The notes: generated from the letters alone by a model not told the origin. DNA of 64,000 bases from Sphingobacteriales bacterium (GCA_027484425.1 JAIXSZ010000014.1:62001-126000), one strand, 5' to 3'; shown: positions 1 through 9,413, counted from the first letter of the stretch. Translations and numbers: made by a program.

Positions 1-1219
1 TTTGTCGTATTTCAGCGAGTGGTTGCATTGGCAGTGCCAATTGCTGCAATGACGTTTCATTGTCTGCTAAGCATAATTCACGTATTTGCTGCATACAATA
101 TATGCTCTTTGCCAGTTGCAGAACTTCGCGTGGATTAGCTTTTTTTAGTGGTATTTTACCTACTAGCCGTTCTACATCGCCTGTTTGTTTTATTAGAGCA
201 GTAATTGCTTGTGTTAAATCTTGCGATGTTATAAAATGACTAACAAGATTTAACCGCTGGTCAATTTTGTTCATATCATACAGTGGAAAGATCATCCACC
301 GTTTCATAAGCCTAGCCCCCATAGGCGTATGGGTGTGGTCTATAGCTTGTAACAGATTAGTGCCTTGTTCATAACTACTGTGTATAAGTTCCAGATTTCT
401 AATTGTAAATCTATCCATCCACAAGAATTCAGTAGCTGTTATTCGCTGTAAGGTATTTAGGTGTTGTAGGTTGGCGTGCTCTGTGTCTTTAAGATAATGG
501 ATTCCCACACCACAAGCTACTGTAGCTGCTTTTAGCTCTTCTATCCCAAAACCTTTCAATGATTGTGTCTGAAAATGGCTTAGTAATAAGTCGTAAGTAT
601 ATTGCTCTCTAAACACCCATTCATCTAGCTGAAAAGTGTAAACTCTAGTATCAAATTGCTCTTTAAAACGCTTTATTTGTGATTTGGACAAAATCACTTC
701 TGATGGCTGAAAACTCTGCATGAGTTTATCCATGTATTCAGTATTGCCTTCAGCTGCATAAAATTCCCCAGTTGTAATATCCAAAAATGCGATACCACAT
801 ACTGGGTCTGCCAAATGCAGTACTGCTAAAAAGTTATTGGTTCTATTTTCTAATAGTTTGTCGCTTGTAGCTACACCAGGTGTTACCAGTTCAGTTACAC
901 CTCTTTTCACTATTCCTTTCGTAAGCTTAGGATCTTCCAGTTGGTCACATATCGCAACTCTGTACCCAGCTTTTACAAGCTTATGAAGATATGTCTCTAG
1001 GGAGTGATGTGGGAAACCAGCTAATTCGACGGCCGAGGCAGAACCATTTGAACGTTTTGTAAGTGTTATGCCTAACACTCTTGATGCTATTTGGGCATCT
1101 TCGCCAAAAGTCTCGTAAAAGTCACCTACCCTAAACAATAATATAGCATCTGGATATTTTGATTTAATATCCTTGTGTTGCTTCATTAGGGGCGTTTCCG
1201 CTGCTTCTTTTTTTGCCAC
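1..1219 (-). CDS. mutS: DNA mismatch repair protein MutS, N-terminal part (gene runs off the window start)
   Basis: MutS binds mismatches and starts methyl-independent or MutL-dependent repair in the cytoplasm. About 406 residues are visible. The N-terminal mismatch-recognition domain carries the GDFYETF motif with the Phe-x-Glu pair at residues 34 and 36, counted from the GTG start at 1219. It is followed by connector and core-domain sequence (LRNxxLxQAIDHTHTPMGARL-like region near 320-350). I chose GTG 1219 because it gives the usual MAKK-type N-terminus; an in-frame ATG at 1186 is the alternative. The ATPase and helix-turn-helix parts lie outside the window. tdk lies upstream on the same strand, about 120 bp away. 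Family assignment is from recalled motifs and is firm. Confidence 0.93.
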   Translation of the reverse strand, partial: MAKKEAAETPLMKQHKDIKSKYPDAILLFRVGDFYETFGEDAQIASRVLGITLTKRSNGSASAVELAGFPHHSLETYLHKLVKAGYRVAICDQLEDPKLTKGIVKRGVTELVTPGVATSDKLLENRTNNFLAVLHLADPVCGIAFLDITTGEFYAAEGNTEYMDKLMQSFQPSEVILSKSQIKRFKEQFDTRVYTFQLDEWVFREQYTYDLLLSHFQTQSLKGFGIEELKAATVACGVGIHYLKDTEHANLQHLNTLQRITATEFLWMDRFTIRNLELIHSSYEQGTNLLQAIDHTHTPMGARLMKRWMIFPLYDMNKIDQRLNLVSHFITSQDLTQAITALIKQTGDVERLVGKIPLKKANPREVLQLAKSIYCMQQIRELCLADNETSLQQLALPMQPLAEIRQ

Positions 1220-1340
1220 ATCGCAAATTTAACTGCTTACCACCGCAATAAAGCATGGTGAATACACTATGTTGGGTATGTGTGGATAAATACACTACAC
1301 AAGTCGATAACGTTAACAAAAACTGTATATGAAATGTCAT

Positions 1341-1913
1341 TTACTTTCGGCTATCGCCATAGAAACAGTGGCGACATCGTGGCTCGTACACATTTTTTTC
1401 ACCTAGAAGTACTTGTTCTTCTTTTTCTGAAAGTCGGTAGGAATAATTAGCAAGGTTACCACACCTCACACATATGGCATGCAACTTAGTTATGTACTCA
1501 GCTCTGGCGAGTATTGCAGGCATAGGCCCGAAGGGTTTGCCGGTAAAATCCATATCCAATCCTGCAACTATAACCCTTGTACCTCTCAATGCAAGACTTT
1601 CTGCCACTTCTACTATACCAGCATCAAAAAATTGTGCCTCATCTATCCCTACTACATCTACACCAGATGCCATAAGCAAGATGTTGAATGGATTATCTAC
1701 GGGGGTTGATATCACTCTCGATTCATCATGTGATACAATATCTTCAGGATGGTAACGAGTATCTACAGCAGGCTTAAATATTTCAACACTAAGCCCGGCT
1801 ATCTGTACCCTTTTAAGCCTTCGTATGAGTTCTTCTGTCTTTCCAGAAAACATACTGCCTGCTATAACTTCTATCCATCCTCTTTTTCCACCTATATATG
1901 GCTCTATAAACAT
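1341..1913 (-). CDS. tdk: Thymidine kinase (type II)
   Basis: Phosphorylates thymidine to dTMP with ATP in the pyrimidine salvage pathway (cytoplasm). The 190-residue length is normal for the family. The P-loop GSMFSGKT lies at residues 19-26, the Walker-B-like IDEAQFF stretch near 90, and a zinc-binding lasso with paired cysteines (CVRC ... CRHC) in the C-terminal third. The ATG at 1913 gives a short extension before the conserved core, as in other Bacteroidota Tdk proteins. It lies upstream of mutS on the same strand and is separated from it by about 120 bp, so co-transcription is possible but unproven. Confidence 0.95.
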   Translation of the reverse strand: MFIEPYIGGKRGWIEVIAGSMFSGKTEELIRRLKRVQIAGLSVEIFKPAVDTRYHPEDIVSHDESRVISTPVDNPFNILLMASGVDVVGIDEAQFFDAGIVEVAESLALRGTRVIVAGLDMDFTGKPFGPMPAILARAEYITKLHAICVRCGNLANYSYRLSEKEEQVLLGEKNVYEPRCRHCFYGDSRK

Positions 1914-2021
1914 AGTATTATGAGTATTGCTTTCAAAAGTAAAAAAACATTACCCAAAAGCATAGCAACTCGGGATATTTTGGGATGACAGATAAATGAA
2001 AGAATATAGGGTTAGAGAAAT

Positions 2022-2063
2022 ATAAAATAAAAAGCGGGAACAACAAAAAAGTGTGTTCCCGCT
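2022..2063 (-). terminator. Intrinsic terminator after tRNA-Glu
   Basis: Read on the minus strand, a 10-bp stem (2054-2063 with 2033-2042; core AGCGGGAACA/TGTTCCCGCT) is followed by a U-rich run (TTTTTATTTT, complement of 2024-2033). It begins a few bases after the tRNA-Glu 3' end, so it most likely ends the tRNA transcript before tdk. Confidence 0.72.
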
Positions 2064-2066
2064 TAG

Positions 2067-2138
2067 TAGCACGTACGGGAGTCGAACCCGTCATTCCTCC
2101 GTGAAAGGGAGGCGTCTTAGCCGATTGACCAACGCGCC
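2067..2138 (-). tRNA. tRNA-Glu (anticodon UUC)
   Basis: The cloverleaf folds on the minus strand. The 7-bp acceptor stem is GGCGCGT with ACGTGCT (two G-U pairs), the anticodon stem CCTCC/GGAGG has loop CTTTCAC giving anticodon TTC, and the T arm is ACGGG-TTCGACT-CCCGT. The discriminator base is A (complement of position 2067). CCA is not encoded. Length is 72 nt, normal for tRNA-Glu. It sits between tpiA and tdk on the same strand with its own promoter-like boxes and terminator. Confidence 0.95.
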
Positions 2139-2155
2139 ATTGTCATTTCGGAGTG

Positions 2156-2186
2156 CAAATATACGAATGATTGTATACTCAGCAAA
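2156..2186 (-). promoter_or_regulatory. Bacteroidota-type promoter of tRNA-Glu
   Basis: On the minus strand a TTTG box (complement of 2183-2186) is followed after 19 nt by TATATTTG (complement of 2156-2163), matching the TTTG-N19-TAnnTTTG pattern known for Bacteroidota primary sigma factors. The box ends about 18 nt upstream of the mature tRNA 5' end. The motif is seen; activity is inferred. Confidence 0.6.
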
Positions 2187-2209
2187 TTTTATTTGGCATA
2201 TTTATAAAC

Positions 2210-2974
2210 CTACTTTGTCATAGCATTTATGATACCTAAAAATTCTTCAGCTTTCAGCGACGCTCCGCCTATGAGCCCACCATCAACATCGGCACATGCA
2301 AACAATTCTGCTGCATTAGAGGGCTTGCAGCTACCACCATACAATATTGAAGTGTCATTAGCTACGTGTGCACCAAATTTTGCGGCTAATACAGTTCTTA
2401 TGTGCGCATGCATATCTTGTGCCTGGGCCGTACTGGCAGTACGCCCAGTACCTATTGCCCAAATAGGTTCATAGGCAATTACGACATTATTCATTTGCTC
2501 AGCTGTAAGATGAAAAATACCCTCTTCTAATTGTTGGGACACATAGGCATTTTGGGAATTTGCATCTCTAACTTCTAATGGCTCACCGCAACAAAAAACA
2601 ACTTTCAAATTGTTGGTCAATGCTTGATCAGTTTTTTGAGCCAACATAGCATTGCTCTCAGCGAAATACTGTCTTCGCTCAGAATGGCCTATAATCACAT
2701 AAGCCACCCCAGCTGCACTTAGCATAGACGCTGCTACTTCTCCAGTATAAGCACCAGAAGGCTCTTGATGACAGTTTTGCGCAGCCACAAACACATTGGA
2801 TATACCTGACAATTGAGAAGCTACACTAGTTATGTTTATAAAGGGAGGTGCGATTAACACTTGCATATTTTCAGCAAGCGTTGGCAATGATTTACAGATA
2901 TCGCTCACAAGGTTTGCGCCTTCTGTCAGGTTCAAATTCATTTTCCAGTTGGCTGCTACTATTTTTTTACGCAT
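2210..2974 (-). CDS. tpiA: Triosephosphate isomerase
   Basis: Interconverts dihydroxyacetone phosphate and glyceraldehyde 3-phosphate in glycolysis and gluconeogenesis (cytoplasm, dimer). The 254-residue length is typical. Catalytic residues are recognisable: Lys11 in NWKMN, His97 in IIGHSERR and Glu169 in AYEPIWAIGTG. The phosphate-binding loop YGGS lies near the C-terminus, followed by GLIGGASL. It appears to be a single-gene transcript from the promoter at 3044-3073, since the next minus-strand gene downstream is tRNA-Glu with its own promoter. No anomalies seen. Confidence 0.97.
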   Translation of the reverse strand: MRKKIVAANWKMNLNLTEGANLVSDICKSLPTLAENMQVLIAPPFINITSVASQLSGISNVFVAAQNCHQEPSGAYTGEVAASMLSAAGVAYVIIGHSERRQYFAESNAMLAQKTDQALTNNLKVVFCCGEPLEVRDANSQNAYVSQQLEEGIFHLTAEQMNNVVIAYEPIWAIGTGRTASTAQAQDMHAHIRTVLAAKFGAHVANDTSILYGGSCKPSNAAELFACADVDGGLIGGASLKAEEFLGIINAMTK

Positions 2975-3043
2975 AAGTTAACGTACTTTATATTTGTGAT
3001 TAATGATTACTAGTTAAAAAGCTATTTATTTTTACTTCTGCTG

Positions 3044-3073
3044 CAAAGGTAAGTTTTGTCACTATCATTCAAA
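3044..3073 (-). promoter_or_regulatory. Bacteroidota-type promoter of tpiA
   Basis: On the minus strand TTTG (complement of 3070-3073) is followed after 18 nt by TACCTTTG (complement of 3044-3051), a good TAnnTTTG match. It lies about 70 nt upstream of the tpiA ATG, implying a leader of roughly 60 nt. Confidence 0.55.
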
Positions 3074-3126
3074 GTGATTCAACTACTTGTACAACTTTGT
3101 TCGCAAGCAACATACTACTGCCCACT

Positions 3127-3537
3127 ATGAAAAACACGCATATCAATAACCCGAGAATACCAAAAACTATTCAATTAATATCATTTTCATTATTGATATT
3201 AATAAGCACCCATTGCACATGTATTGGTCAGGAGGATAATGTGCTGGCATTCTCCTGCACCGAGACCAAAGTAGTTATTGATGAAAACGATAACAACATT
3301 AGAAAGTGGGTAGTACTCAACAGATGTAGAACTGTTGGGTTAGTAGCTAATCTTAAAATAATATCCAAAATATATAGCGCAGGTAGCGAAGACACAACCT
3401 ATACTATCAAGGACACAGTGATAAGTTATATAGCACCAGGCGAAATGCTGTATCTAAAAAATGAAGCGTGTGAGTCTGTGATAAGCAACAAAATTAAATG
3501 TACTTATTACAAAAAATGGACTTCAGCTTTCAAATAG
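3127..3537 (+). CDS. Small secreted hypothetical protein
   Basis: I do not recognise this family. From ATG 3127 the product has 136 residues. A positively charged start (MKNTHINN) is followed by a hydrophobic signal segment (ISFSLLILIS) and a Cys/Thr-rich stretch, then a short soluble domain of about 100 residues with four cysteines and many beta-prone segments. An in-frame ATG at 3097 would add 10 residues before the signal peptide, and I consider it less likely. Neighbours are tpiA (divergent) and another small secreted protein (convergent). The secretion prediction is inference; no function is assigned. Confidence 0.6.
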   Translation: MKNTHINNPRIPKTIQLISFSLLILISTHCTCIGQEDNVLAFSCTETKVVIDENDNNIRKWVVLNRCRTVGLVANLKIISKIYSAGSEDTTYTIKDTVISYIAPGEMLYLKNEACESVISNKIKCTYYKKWTSAFK

Positions 3538-3554
3538 AGAAGTTAAAACAGGCA

Positions 3555-3992
3555 CTACCTGCATATTTTTTTCAACTCTATCTCCTCCAAACTTCCTTTA
3601 GGTATCGGCAACCACTGTGTTTCTTTTGAGTCAAATTCAATTGCGTCAATTTCCTTTCCGCCTACTTCAAAATAAGTACACTCCATCACTCGATACTTCT
3701 TGGCTGAGCAGCTAAATTGAACTTTACGCCTGTAAAAACCTAACTTATCAAAGTTTTTAGTCTTGACACTTCCATCTGCCATCGTTTTGGCATTGTGCCG
3801 GAAATCGCCCAACCTACCTTCTACAGGTTTTAACCTATCAAAAACCACCAAACTGTTAGTAGATCTATTGCTAGTAACAGATTGAATGAACATTTCCTCT
3901 ACACCGTCTGATGACTTACCCACATAATAGTTTTGTGCTGTAGCGGTAAAAACTGAACAAATTAATAGATAGAATAAAAAATAACGCTTCAT
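3555..3992 (-). CDS. Small secreted protein, surface-adhesin-E-like
   Basis: The product has 145 residues with a clear signal peptide (FLFYLLICSVFTATAQ) predicted to be cut after TAQ. The mature part has a central CSAKKYRVMECTYF stretch and a final Cys near the C-terminus. This pattern recalls the surface-adhesin E / CNP16-like family found in many Bacteroidota and Proteobacteria, whose usual role is periplasmic or surface-exposed and poorly known. The assignment is from memory and is tentative. It converges with the small secreted gene that ends at 3537. Confidence 0.7.
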   Translation of the reverse strand: MKRYFLFYLLICSVFTATAQNYYVGKSSDGVEEMFIQSVTSNRSTNSLVVFDRLKPVEGRLGDFRHNAKTMADGSVKTKNFDKLGFYRRKVQFSCSAKKYRVMECTYFEVGGKEIDAIEFDSKETQWLPIPKGSLEEIELKKICR

Positions 3993-4161
3993 AGTTTATA
4001 TTAATTGGTTACAAAATTACAAAACCGAAATTTATAATCAAATGAAAGCTAAAGAATAATAGCAACTGGATAACAATATAAATATTGCATATTTGGCAGA
4101 ATCACTGTAGGTTTGAAGTTTTTACTTAAATTTTCATCCAATCAACACTAATTATACTGTT

Positions 4162-4710
4162 ATGAAAACAGAGCTAAATGACTTTGAAAAAAGATTGCTG
4201 GACAAAATTATTCCTACCCAAACACTGAGTGATTCTAAAGGAATACAAATAGCACTTCGCAATTTTGTAAGTGATGAAAAGGAGCAAATCATGGCTGAGC
4301 AAAACATAGATGAACGCACTTTCAGGTCACTACAAAGCCAAACAGTAAAAAATATTTTTCAATACTTAATTGACAATGAATTTATAGGAGAGCGTGAAGG
4401 TGGAGTAAATTTTCTTACTGAAAAAGGTAAAAACCTTCGCCGACAAAAATCTCTCGCTGGATACGATGCTTGGCAAAAAGAAACACGAAGTAAGAATAAA
4501 GAGATAATACACACTATAGAAACCCGGGGCTACCTTGACCAAGACGAGGTCGTACGCAACAGAAGAAGCATCATAATGAAGCGCATTAAGCTTATGATTG
4601 TGTATCCTTTGCTTGTCATCATAATATTAGCAGTAGCACTATCTGCAATGCACCACTACAAATTGGATAAGAATATACCGATGATAAACAACTTTTTCAA
4701 AGAAAAGTAG
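4162..4710 (+). CDS. Hypothetical protein with C-terminal membrane anchor
   Basis: The product has 182 residues. The N-terminal ~120 residues are charged and helical and contain a stretch (NIFQYLIDNEFIGEREGG) resembling a winged-helix-like fold with a beta-turn. One hydrophobic segment (IVYPLLVIIILAVALSA, about residues 147-164) follows, then a short basic tail. The topology suggests a tail-anchored inner-membrane protein with a cytoplasmic domain. I recognise no family. The gene is monocistronic: about 170 bp of non-coding sequence precedes it and a strong terminator follows at 4730. Confidence 0.75.
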   Translation: MKTELNDFEKRLLDKIIPTQTLSDSKGIQIALRNFVSDEKEQIMAEQNIDERTFRSLQSQTVKNIFQYLIDNEFIGEREGGVNFLTEKGKNLRRQKSLAGYDAWQKETRSKNKEIIHTIETRGYLDQDEVVRNRRSIIMKRIKLMIVYPLLVIIILAVALSAMHHYKLDKNIPMINNFFKEK

Positions 4711-4729
4711 TGACTAAAAATACATTAAC

Positions 4730-4780
4730 AATAGGTAGAGAGCTATTTTATGTACGCGATCTACCTATTTTTATTTTTTA
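4730..4780 (+). terminator. Intrinsic terminator
   Basis: A 10-bp perfect stem, AATAGGTAGA (4730-4739) with TCTACCTATT (4760-4769), is followed by TTTATTTTTTA. It begins 20 bp after the stop of the membrane-anchored hypothetical gene. Confidence 0.7.
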
Positions 4781-4907
4781 TGTTATTGCAAAGGCAAAAT
4801 GTAATCTGGTATACAGCCAACAACAATATTTCGATTGAATTTCAAAATCAGAATGAAGTTGTGATGGATTTATTACTTTTACTTTAGCTAAAAAAGCAAC
4901 ACACTAA

Positions 4908-5783
4908 ATGAAAATCTTCATATCAGGAGCATCAGGGCTTGTAGGTGGCAATTGCCTGAAACACTTTACTGAACAAGGCTCACAAGTTGTAGGCTCTTAC
5001 TTTTCATACCCTACGAGTAATACAGTATTTTATGACACATTGAACCCACAACACCCAGATAATTTTGATGTACAAAGTTTTGCACCAGATGTGATAGTAC
5101 ACTGTGGTGCACTCACACATGTGGACTATTGCGAAACTAACGTTGATGAAAGCTATCAAAAAACTGTTCAGAGCACAATTAATCTAATAGCTCTTGCAAA
5201 GGCTTGCGATGCCAAAATGGTATACATATCTACAGACTACGTGTTTGACGGTGAAAATGGCCCTTACAAAGAAGATGCACCTGTAAACCCCATTAGTGTG
5301 TATGCACGACACAAACTAGAGGCAGAACAGATGGTTTTGGCTCAACTTGCGGACGCTCTTGTACTAAGGGTTACTAATGTATACGGCGATGAGGTCCGTG
5401 GCAAAAACTTTGTAGCACGCATTATAGAGCAGTGTGAGAACAACCAAAAACTTACATTAAAATTACCTTATGATCAGTACGCATCTCCTGCAAATGCATG
5501 GGATATAGCTAGAGCTATGTATGTGCTGCTAAATGATAAAAAATCTGGTATATACCATATAGGAAGTACCGACTACCTAAACAGAGTAGAACTAGCCCTA
5601 AGAGTACTTAGTTACTACCCTGATGCACAATATGAATTGATACCAATTAGCACTGCCGACATGAAGCAACCAGCACCTAGACCATTATTAGGTGGGTTTG
5701 TAAAAATGAAATTCAGTAACGAATACCCTGATTTTCTTTTTGGGAATGTGGATAGCTACTTAAGAAGCAAAATGAAGAAGTAA
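4908..5783 (+). CDS. SDR-family NAD(P)-dependent sugar-nucleotide reductase (RmlD-like)
   Basis: Extended short-chain dehydrogenase/reductase similar to dTDP-4-dehydrorhamnose reductase, the last step of dTDP-L-rhamnose synthesis (cytoplasm). The Rossmann glycine motif GASGLVGG lies at residues 7-14, followed by STDYVFDG and the catalytic Tyr132-x-x-x-Lys136 (YARHK). The 291-residue length fits RmlD. No rmlA, rmlB or rmlC genes are adjacent, so the true substrate is uncertain and the protein could be a general SDR oxidoreductase of the RfbD/RmlD group. It stands alone between a terminator and the asparaginase gene. Confidence 0.88.
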   Translation: MKIFISGASGLVGGNCLKHFTEQGSQVVGSYFSYPTSNTVFYDTLNPQHPDNFDVQSFAPDVIVHCGALTHVDYCETNVDESYQKTVQSTINLIALAKACDAKMVYISTDYVFDGENGPYKEDAPVNPISVYARHKLEAEQMVLAQLADALVLRVTNVYGDEVRGKNFVARIIEQCENNQKLTLKLPYDQYASPANAWDIARAMYVLLNDKKSGIYHIGSTDYLNRVELALRVLSYYPDAQYELIPISTADMKQPAPRPLLGGFVKMKFSNEYPDFLFGNVDSYLRSKMKK

Positions 5784-5872
5784 AATATTTTTTAATTCGG
5801 AGAAAAATATGCCTGCGTAACCGGATAAAAGCGGTGAACGAATATTTTGTCACCGGCTAAGTCGCTAAGAAT

Positions 5873-6889
5873 ATGACTGATAGAAGGAAGTTTGTCAGAT
5901 TTTCGTTGTTAACATCTGCAGCTTTGCTAGCGGGGAGAGCAATAGCCGCACAAAAAAAAACAGAAGAAGATGAGGTGATATACCGCACCCTTCGCGGACA
6001 ACCAGTAGTAGTATCTACTTGGGATTTTGGGCAACAAGCAAATGCTGCCGCGTGGAAAGTACTGGAACAAGATGGGACACCTGTTGATGCAGTAGAGATG
6101 GGTGCTAGGGTGCCGGAAGCTGACCCGTTCAACCAGACTGTAGGCTACGGTGGTAGACCTGACCGTGATGGCAGGGTGACGCTCGATGCCTGTATTATGG
6201 ATGAAAATGGAAGATGTGGTGCTGTGGCTGCTCTTGAATTTGTAAAACATGCTATATCGGTAGCCAGAATGGTGATGGAACGCACACCTCATGTGATGCT
6301 GGTGGGTGATGGTGCGCTGCAATTTGCTTTGGCAAATGGATTTAGAAAGGAAAACTTACTAACTGTGAAAAGTGAGATGGAATGGCGTGAATGGCTCAAA
6401 ACTGCGAAATATACCCCCTATAAAAACATAGAGAATAAAATGCCCGGAGGCGAGTACAATCATGATACTATAGGTATGCTGGCGATGGACAATAGAGGCA
6501 ATATGGGCGGTGCCTGCACTACAAGTGGCATGGCTTACAAGCTTCACGGACGGGTAGGCGACTCGCCTATCATTGGTGCGGGCCTGTATGTAGATAACGA
6601 AGTAGGTGGGGCGACAAGCTCTGGGGTAGGTGAAGAGGTGATAAGAATAGTAGGCTCACATTTGGTGGTGGAGTATATGCGAATGGGTTATACACCTGAA
6701 GTAGCCTGTAAAAAAGCAGTGCAACGTATAGCTAAAAGGAACCCTGGTATGAAAGACGATTTCCAGGTAGGTTTTTTGGCTCTCAACAAACATGGTGAAT
6801 ATGGTGCCTACGCTCTACAAAAGGGATTTTCGTATGCCGTAAAAAACGGAAGAGAAGACATAGTGTACAATGCCAATCACCTTTTTTGA
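5873..6889 (+). CDS. N(4)-(beta-N-acetylglucosaminyl)-L-asparaginase (glycosylasparaginase), Ntn hydrolase
   Basis: Cleaves the GlcNAc-Asn bond in glycoasparagines, so it probably processes glycopeptides in the periplasm. It is an N-terminal-nucleophile hydrolase made as a precursor that self-cleaves between Asp198 and Thr199 (motif HDTIGMLAMD), with Thr199 as the new N-terminal nucleophile. GACTTSGMAYKLHGRVGDSPIIG and the G-G-x-x-x-S-G-x-G-E stretch match the substrate-binding half. The N-terminus has a twin-arginine-like signal (DRRKFVRF followed by a hydrophobic stretch to AIAAQ). The 338-residue length matches the flavobacterial enzyme. The gene stands alone. Family assignment is firm, substrate is inferred. 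Confidence 0.93.
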   Translation: MTDRRKFVRFSLLTSAALLAGRAIAAQKKTEEDEVIYRTLRGQPVVVSTWDFGQQANAAAWKVLEQDGTPVDAVEMGARVPEADPFNQTVGYGGRPDRDGRVTLDACIMDENGRCGAVAALEFVKHAISVARMVMERTPHVMLVGDGALQFALANGFRKENLLTVKSEMEWREWLKTAKYTPYKNIENKMPGGEYNHDTIGMLAMDNRGNMGGACTTSGMAYKLHGRVGDSPIIGAGLYVDNEVGGATSSGVGEEVIRIVGSHLVVEYMRMGYTPEVACKKAVQRIAKRNPGMKDDFQVGFLALNKHGEYGAYALQKGFSYAVKNGREDIVYNANHLF

Positions 6890-6979
6890 AAGTTTATAAA
6901 CATTAATTACTTTAAGCATAGGTGGTGATATTGAGTCAAAAGGTGTGCAATGGTAGTGGAATATGAAATTGCAGAAAAT

Positions 6980-7006
6980 TGCCGGTGAACTAAAAGCGCA
7001 CCGGCA
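6980..7006 (-). terminator. Hairpin between asparaginase and TonB receptor genes, possible terminator
   Basis: An 8-bp perfect stem, TGCCGGTG (6980-6987) with CACCGGCA (6999-7006), lies 26 bp past the stop of the minus-strand TonB receptor. Read on the minus strand it is followed by ATTTTCT, a weak U tract. Termination is plausible but not strong. Confidence 0.4.
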
Positions 7007-7031
7007 AATGAGATGAACTACTTTATACAGA

Positions 7032-9413
7032 TCAAAACGTAAACCTCACTGTTGGCATCGGAAAGAAATTTTGCTGATAGGTGGTTACCATTTTCTGAGT
7101 TTTTGCATCATAGTAATTAGCAAAAATGTTCTGCTGGTTAGTAAGGTTTTGAAAATCTACGGCCATTTCAAGGGTGCTTTTCTTATACTCCTTGCGGTAT
7201 GCTATCCTAAGGTCTGTTCTAAAATATGCTTGTTGCTGTTGAGAAAATGCGAGACTTTCCTTATATACACTTTTACCTTCTATTTTAGACTGTTCTAAAT
7301 CGAGTGGTGTAAAATACCTGCCACCCACTGTTGACAGCTTTAGGTTCAATGCTAACACACTACCCTTCTTTCCTACTTTAAATTCTTTACCTGCCAATAC
7401 ATTCAGCACATGCCCTGTATTAAACGCAGTGTTGCGCTCAACACCATCACTACCTGAATACCTAGACTGAAACAATGAACCAGTGATGAGAAAATAATAA
7501 CCTTTGTTGAAAAAACGTTCCACTGTGACCTCTGTACCATAGTTATATCCCTTACCCTTATTTACTAGGCTGTCAACGTCTGTAGTACCAAAATCTGCCC
7601 CAGTATTCAGCACAGAAAATGCAGTGGACCTTTGCTCTACAGGCACATTGCCCAGCAGTTGGTAATATGCTTCTGCCTTTATTCGTAAGTGTTCATTAAT
7701 ATTCCAATCGTATGTAAGTACAGTATGATGACTGCGAGTGAAGCCCAAATCCTTATTAGTAAGGACTGCCCCGTTAGTGGTATTTGTTTGCACAAAGTAT
7801 GTGTATATGTTTTGTGCCTGATGGTGTAAACCATACCCTATACTTATAGCTTTTTTGCTACTTATAGCATAGCGCACACTTGCCCTTGGCTCTGCAGCCA
7901 TTGTGTTGTTTAGAGTGATGTATTGGGCATGCACGCCAGCCACTGACGACAATTTATCATTATACCTATGCTTCCATTGTGTATACGCCTGCATTAGGCC
8001 AAAATTGCCTTTACTGTTTATAAATACCTCTTCACTTCCATCGGGCTTTATATCCTTGTTCAGCAGTTTGTAGCTGGTTTGGTCATATATAACACCACCT
8101 TGCAGGTTGTTTTGTGCGTTGATTTTATGATTTATTGTCCACACACCAGATATCTTTTCTGATGATAACCTACCAAATGCATCAGCATAGGGCTTGTAGT
8201 CATCTGTGCTCAGCGAATCGGCTTTATATTGTTGCATAGTCCCGCTATATCCTATTGTTAGTTTTGATACAGTTTTATCTGAAAGTCTGTATTCATACGC
8301 TACACCATTTACTGTCGTTCCAAATAAATTTCGCTCATCATAGTAAGGATTACCGCCATAAATACCAATCTTGGTAGAATCTACGTCTTTGCCGAGAAAA
8401 TCTATCTTACTTCTACCACTCATACCAAACAGGGTAAGCTTAGCTCTTTTGTTGATATTTGAAGTCACCTTAAAATTCAAATCCTGATAATAGGGCACTA
8501 TAGACCCTGCACCAAAATCGATACCCATTTTCTGAAAAACACCTAACGTAGAGTATCTGTAGTTGACTAGGTAGGTAGTGTTCTTTTTCTTACCTAATGG
8601 ACCCTCCGCTCCCAGCTCAAAGCCGTTAAAACCCATTTGAGCCACGAACTCGTGTTTGTTACGGTTGCCTTCACGTAGTCTCATATCAAATACACCCGCT
8701 ACTGCATTGCCATACTGAGCTGGGAAAGCACTAGTCATAAAGTCTGACTTATCAATGTTGTTGTTATTGAGCATACTTACGGGACCACCAGTACTGGTCA
8801 TAGAACCATAGTGATTGGGGTTAGGTATGTTCAATCCCTCCAATTGCCACAGCATACCTATAGGGGAATTACCCCTTACAACTATATCGTTTCTGGAATC
8901 ATTGCCTGATACTACTCCTGCAAAATTAGCAGCCATACGAGACGGATCGCCCAGTGCACCAGCATATCGTTTAGTTTCATCCATGTTAAACGATCTTGCG
9001 CTCACCTGAGCCATATCATTGTTGGTACGGGTTTTATCCTTTGCTTTATTGTAGGTTACTGTAATTTCATTAAGTTTATGAAGCGCTTCTTGCATTCCAA
9101 TGTTCATACTTACTTCTTTACCTGCCGTCACCACTATATCATTGGCCATTCTTTCTTCATATCCAGTATATGATACTTTTATTGCTTGCCTACCTATCGG
9201 TACTGCTGGTAATTTGAAATAACCATCTATATCTGACACTGTGCCATTTGCATTGTCAGTACCCATTAGCACTATTACAGCTCCTGTAAGAGGTTGTTTG
9301 GTTATATCATCATAAATCTTCCCTGATATGGTTTGTGTAGCTTGCGCAAAAACTGTGTTATTCATACCTAACAGCATCAGGAAATAAACTATATAAATTG
9401 CATTCTTTTTCAT
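7032..9413 (-). CDS. TonB-dependent outer-membrane receptor
   Basis: Outer-membrane gated channel that takes up a large substrate using TonB energy. The 793-residue product has a signal peptide (IYFLMLLGMNNTVFAQ-like), a carboxypeptidase-regulatory-like beta domain at about 28-110 (ISGKIYDDITKQPLTGA to MNIGMQE), a plug domain at about 140-250 (NDIVVRGNSPIGMLWQLEG ...) and a 22-strand-type barrel ending in aromatic Phe (PTVRFTF), typical for outer-membrane insertion. No SusD partner lies beside it, so a glycan role is not supported; siderophore or metal uptake remains possible. It is preceded on the same strand by a DUF2807 lipoprotein 190 bp upstream. Confidence 0.93.
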   Translation of the reverse strand: MKKNAIYIVYFLMLLGMNNTVFAQATQTISGKIYDDITKQPLTGAVIVLMGTDNANGTVSDIDGYFKLPAVPIGRQAIKVSYTGYEERMANDIVVTAGKEVSMNIGMQEALHKLNEITVTYNKAKDKTRTNNDMAQVSARSFNMDETKRYAGALGDPSRMAANFAGVVSGNDSRNDIVVRGNSPIGMLWQLEGLNIPNPNHYGSMTSTGGPVSMLNNNNIDKSDFMTSAFPAQYGNAVAGVFDMRLREGNRNKHEFVAQMGFNGFELGAEGPLGKKKNTTYLVNYRYSTLGVFQKMGIDFGAGSIVPYYQDLNFKVTSNINKRAKLTLFGMSGRSKIDFLGKDVDSTKIGIYGGNPYYDERNLFGTTVNGVAYEYRLSDKTVSKLTIGYSGTMQQYKADSLSTDDYKPYADAFGRLSSEKISGVWTINHKINAQNNLQGGVIYDQTSYKLLNKDIKPDGSEEVFINSKGNFGLMQAYTQWKHRYNDKLSSVAGVHAQYITLNNTMAAEPRASVRYAISSKKAISIGYGLHHQAQNIYTYFVQTNTTNGAVLTNKDLGFTRSHHTVLTYDWNINEHLRIKAEAYYQLLGNVPVEQRSTAFSVLNTGADFGTTDVDSLVNKGKGYNYGTEVTVERFFNKGYYFLITGSLFQSRYSGSDGVERNTAFNTGHVLNVLAGKEFKVGKKGSVLALNLKLSTVGGRYFTPLDLEQSKIEGKSVYKESLAFSQQQQAYFRTDLRIAYRKEYKKSTLEMAVDFQNLTNQQNIFANYYDAKTQKMVTTYQQNFFPMPTVRFTF

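Noticed and set aside
5815..5862. Hairpin GCGGTGA/TCACCGG upstream of the asparaginase gene
   Set aside because: It has a mismatch and a long loop, and no riboswitch or terminator pattern goes with it.
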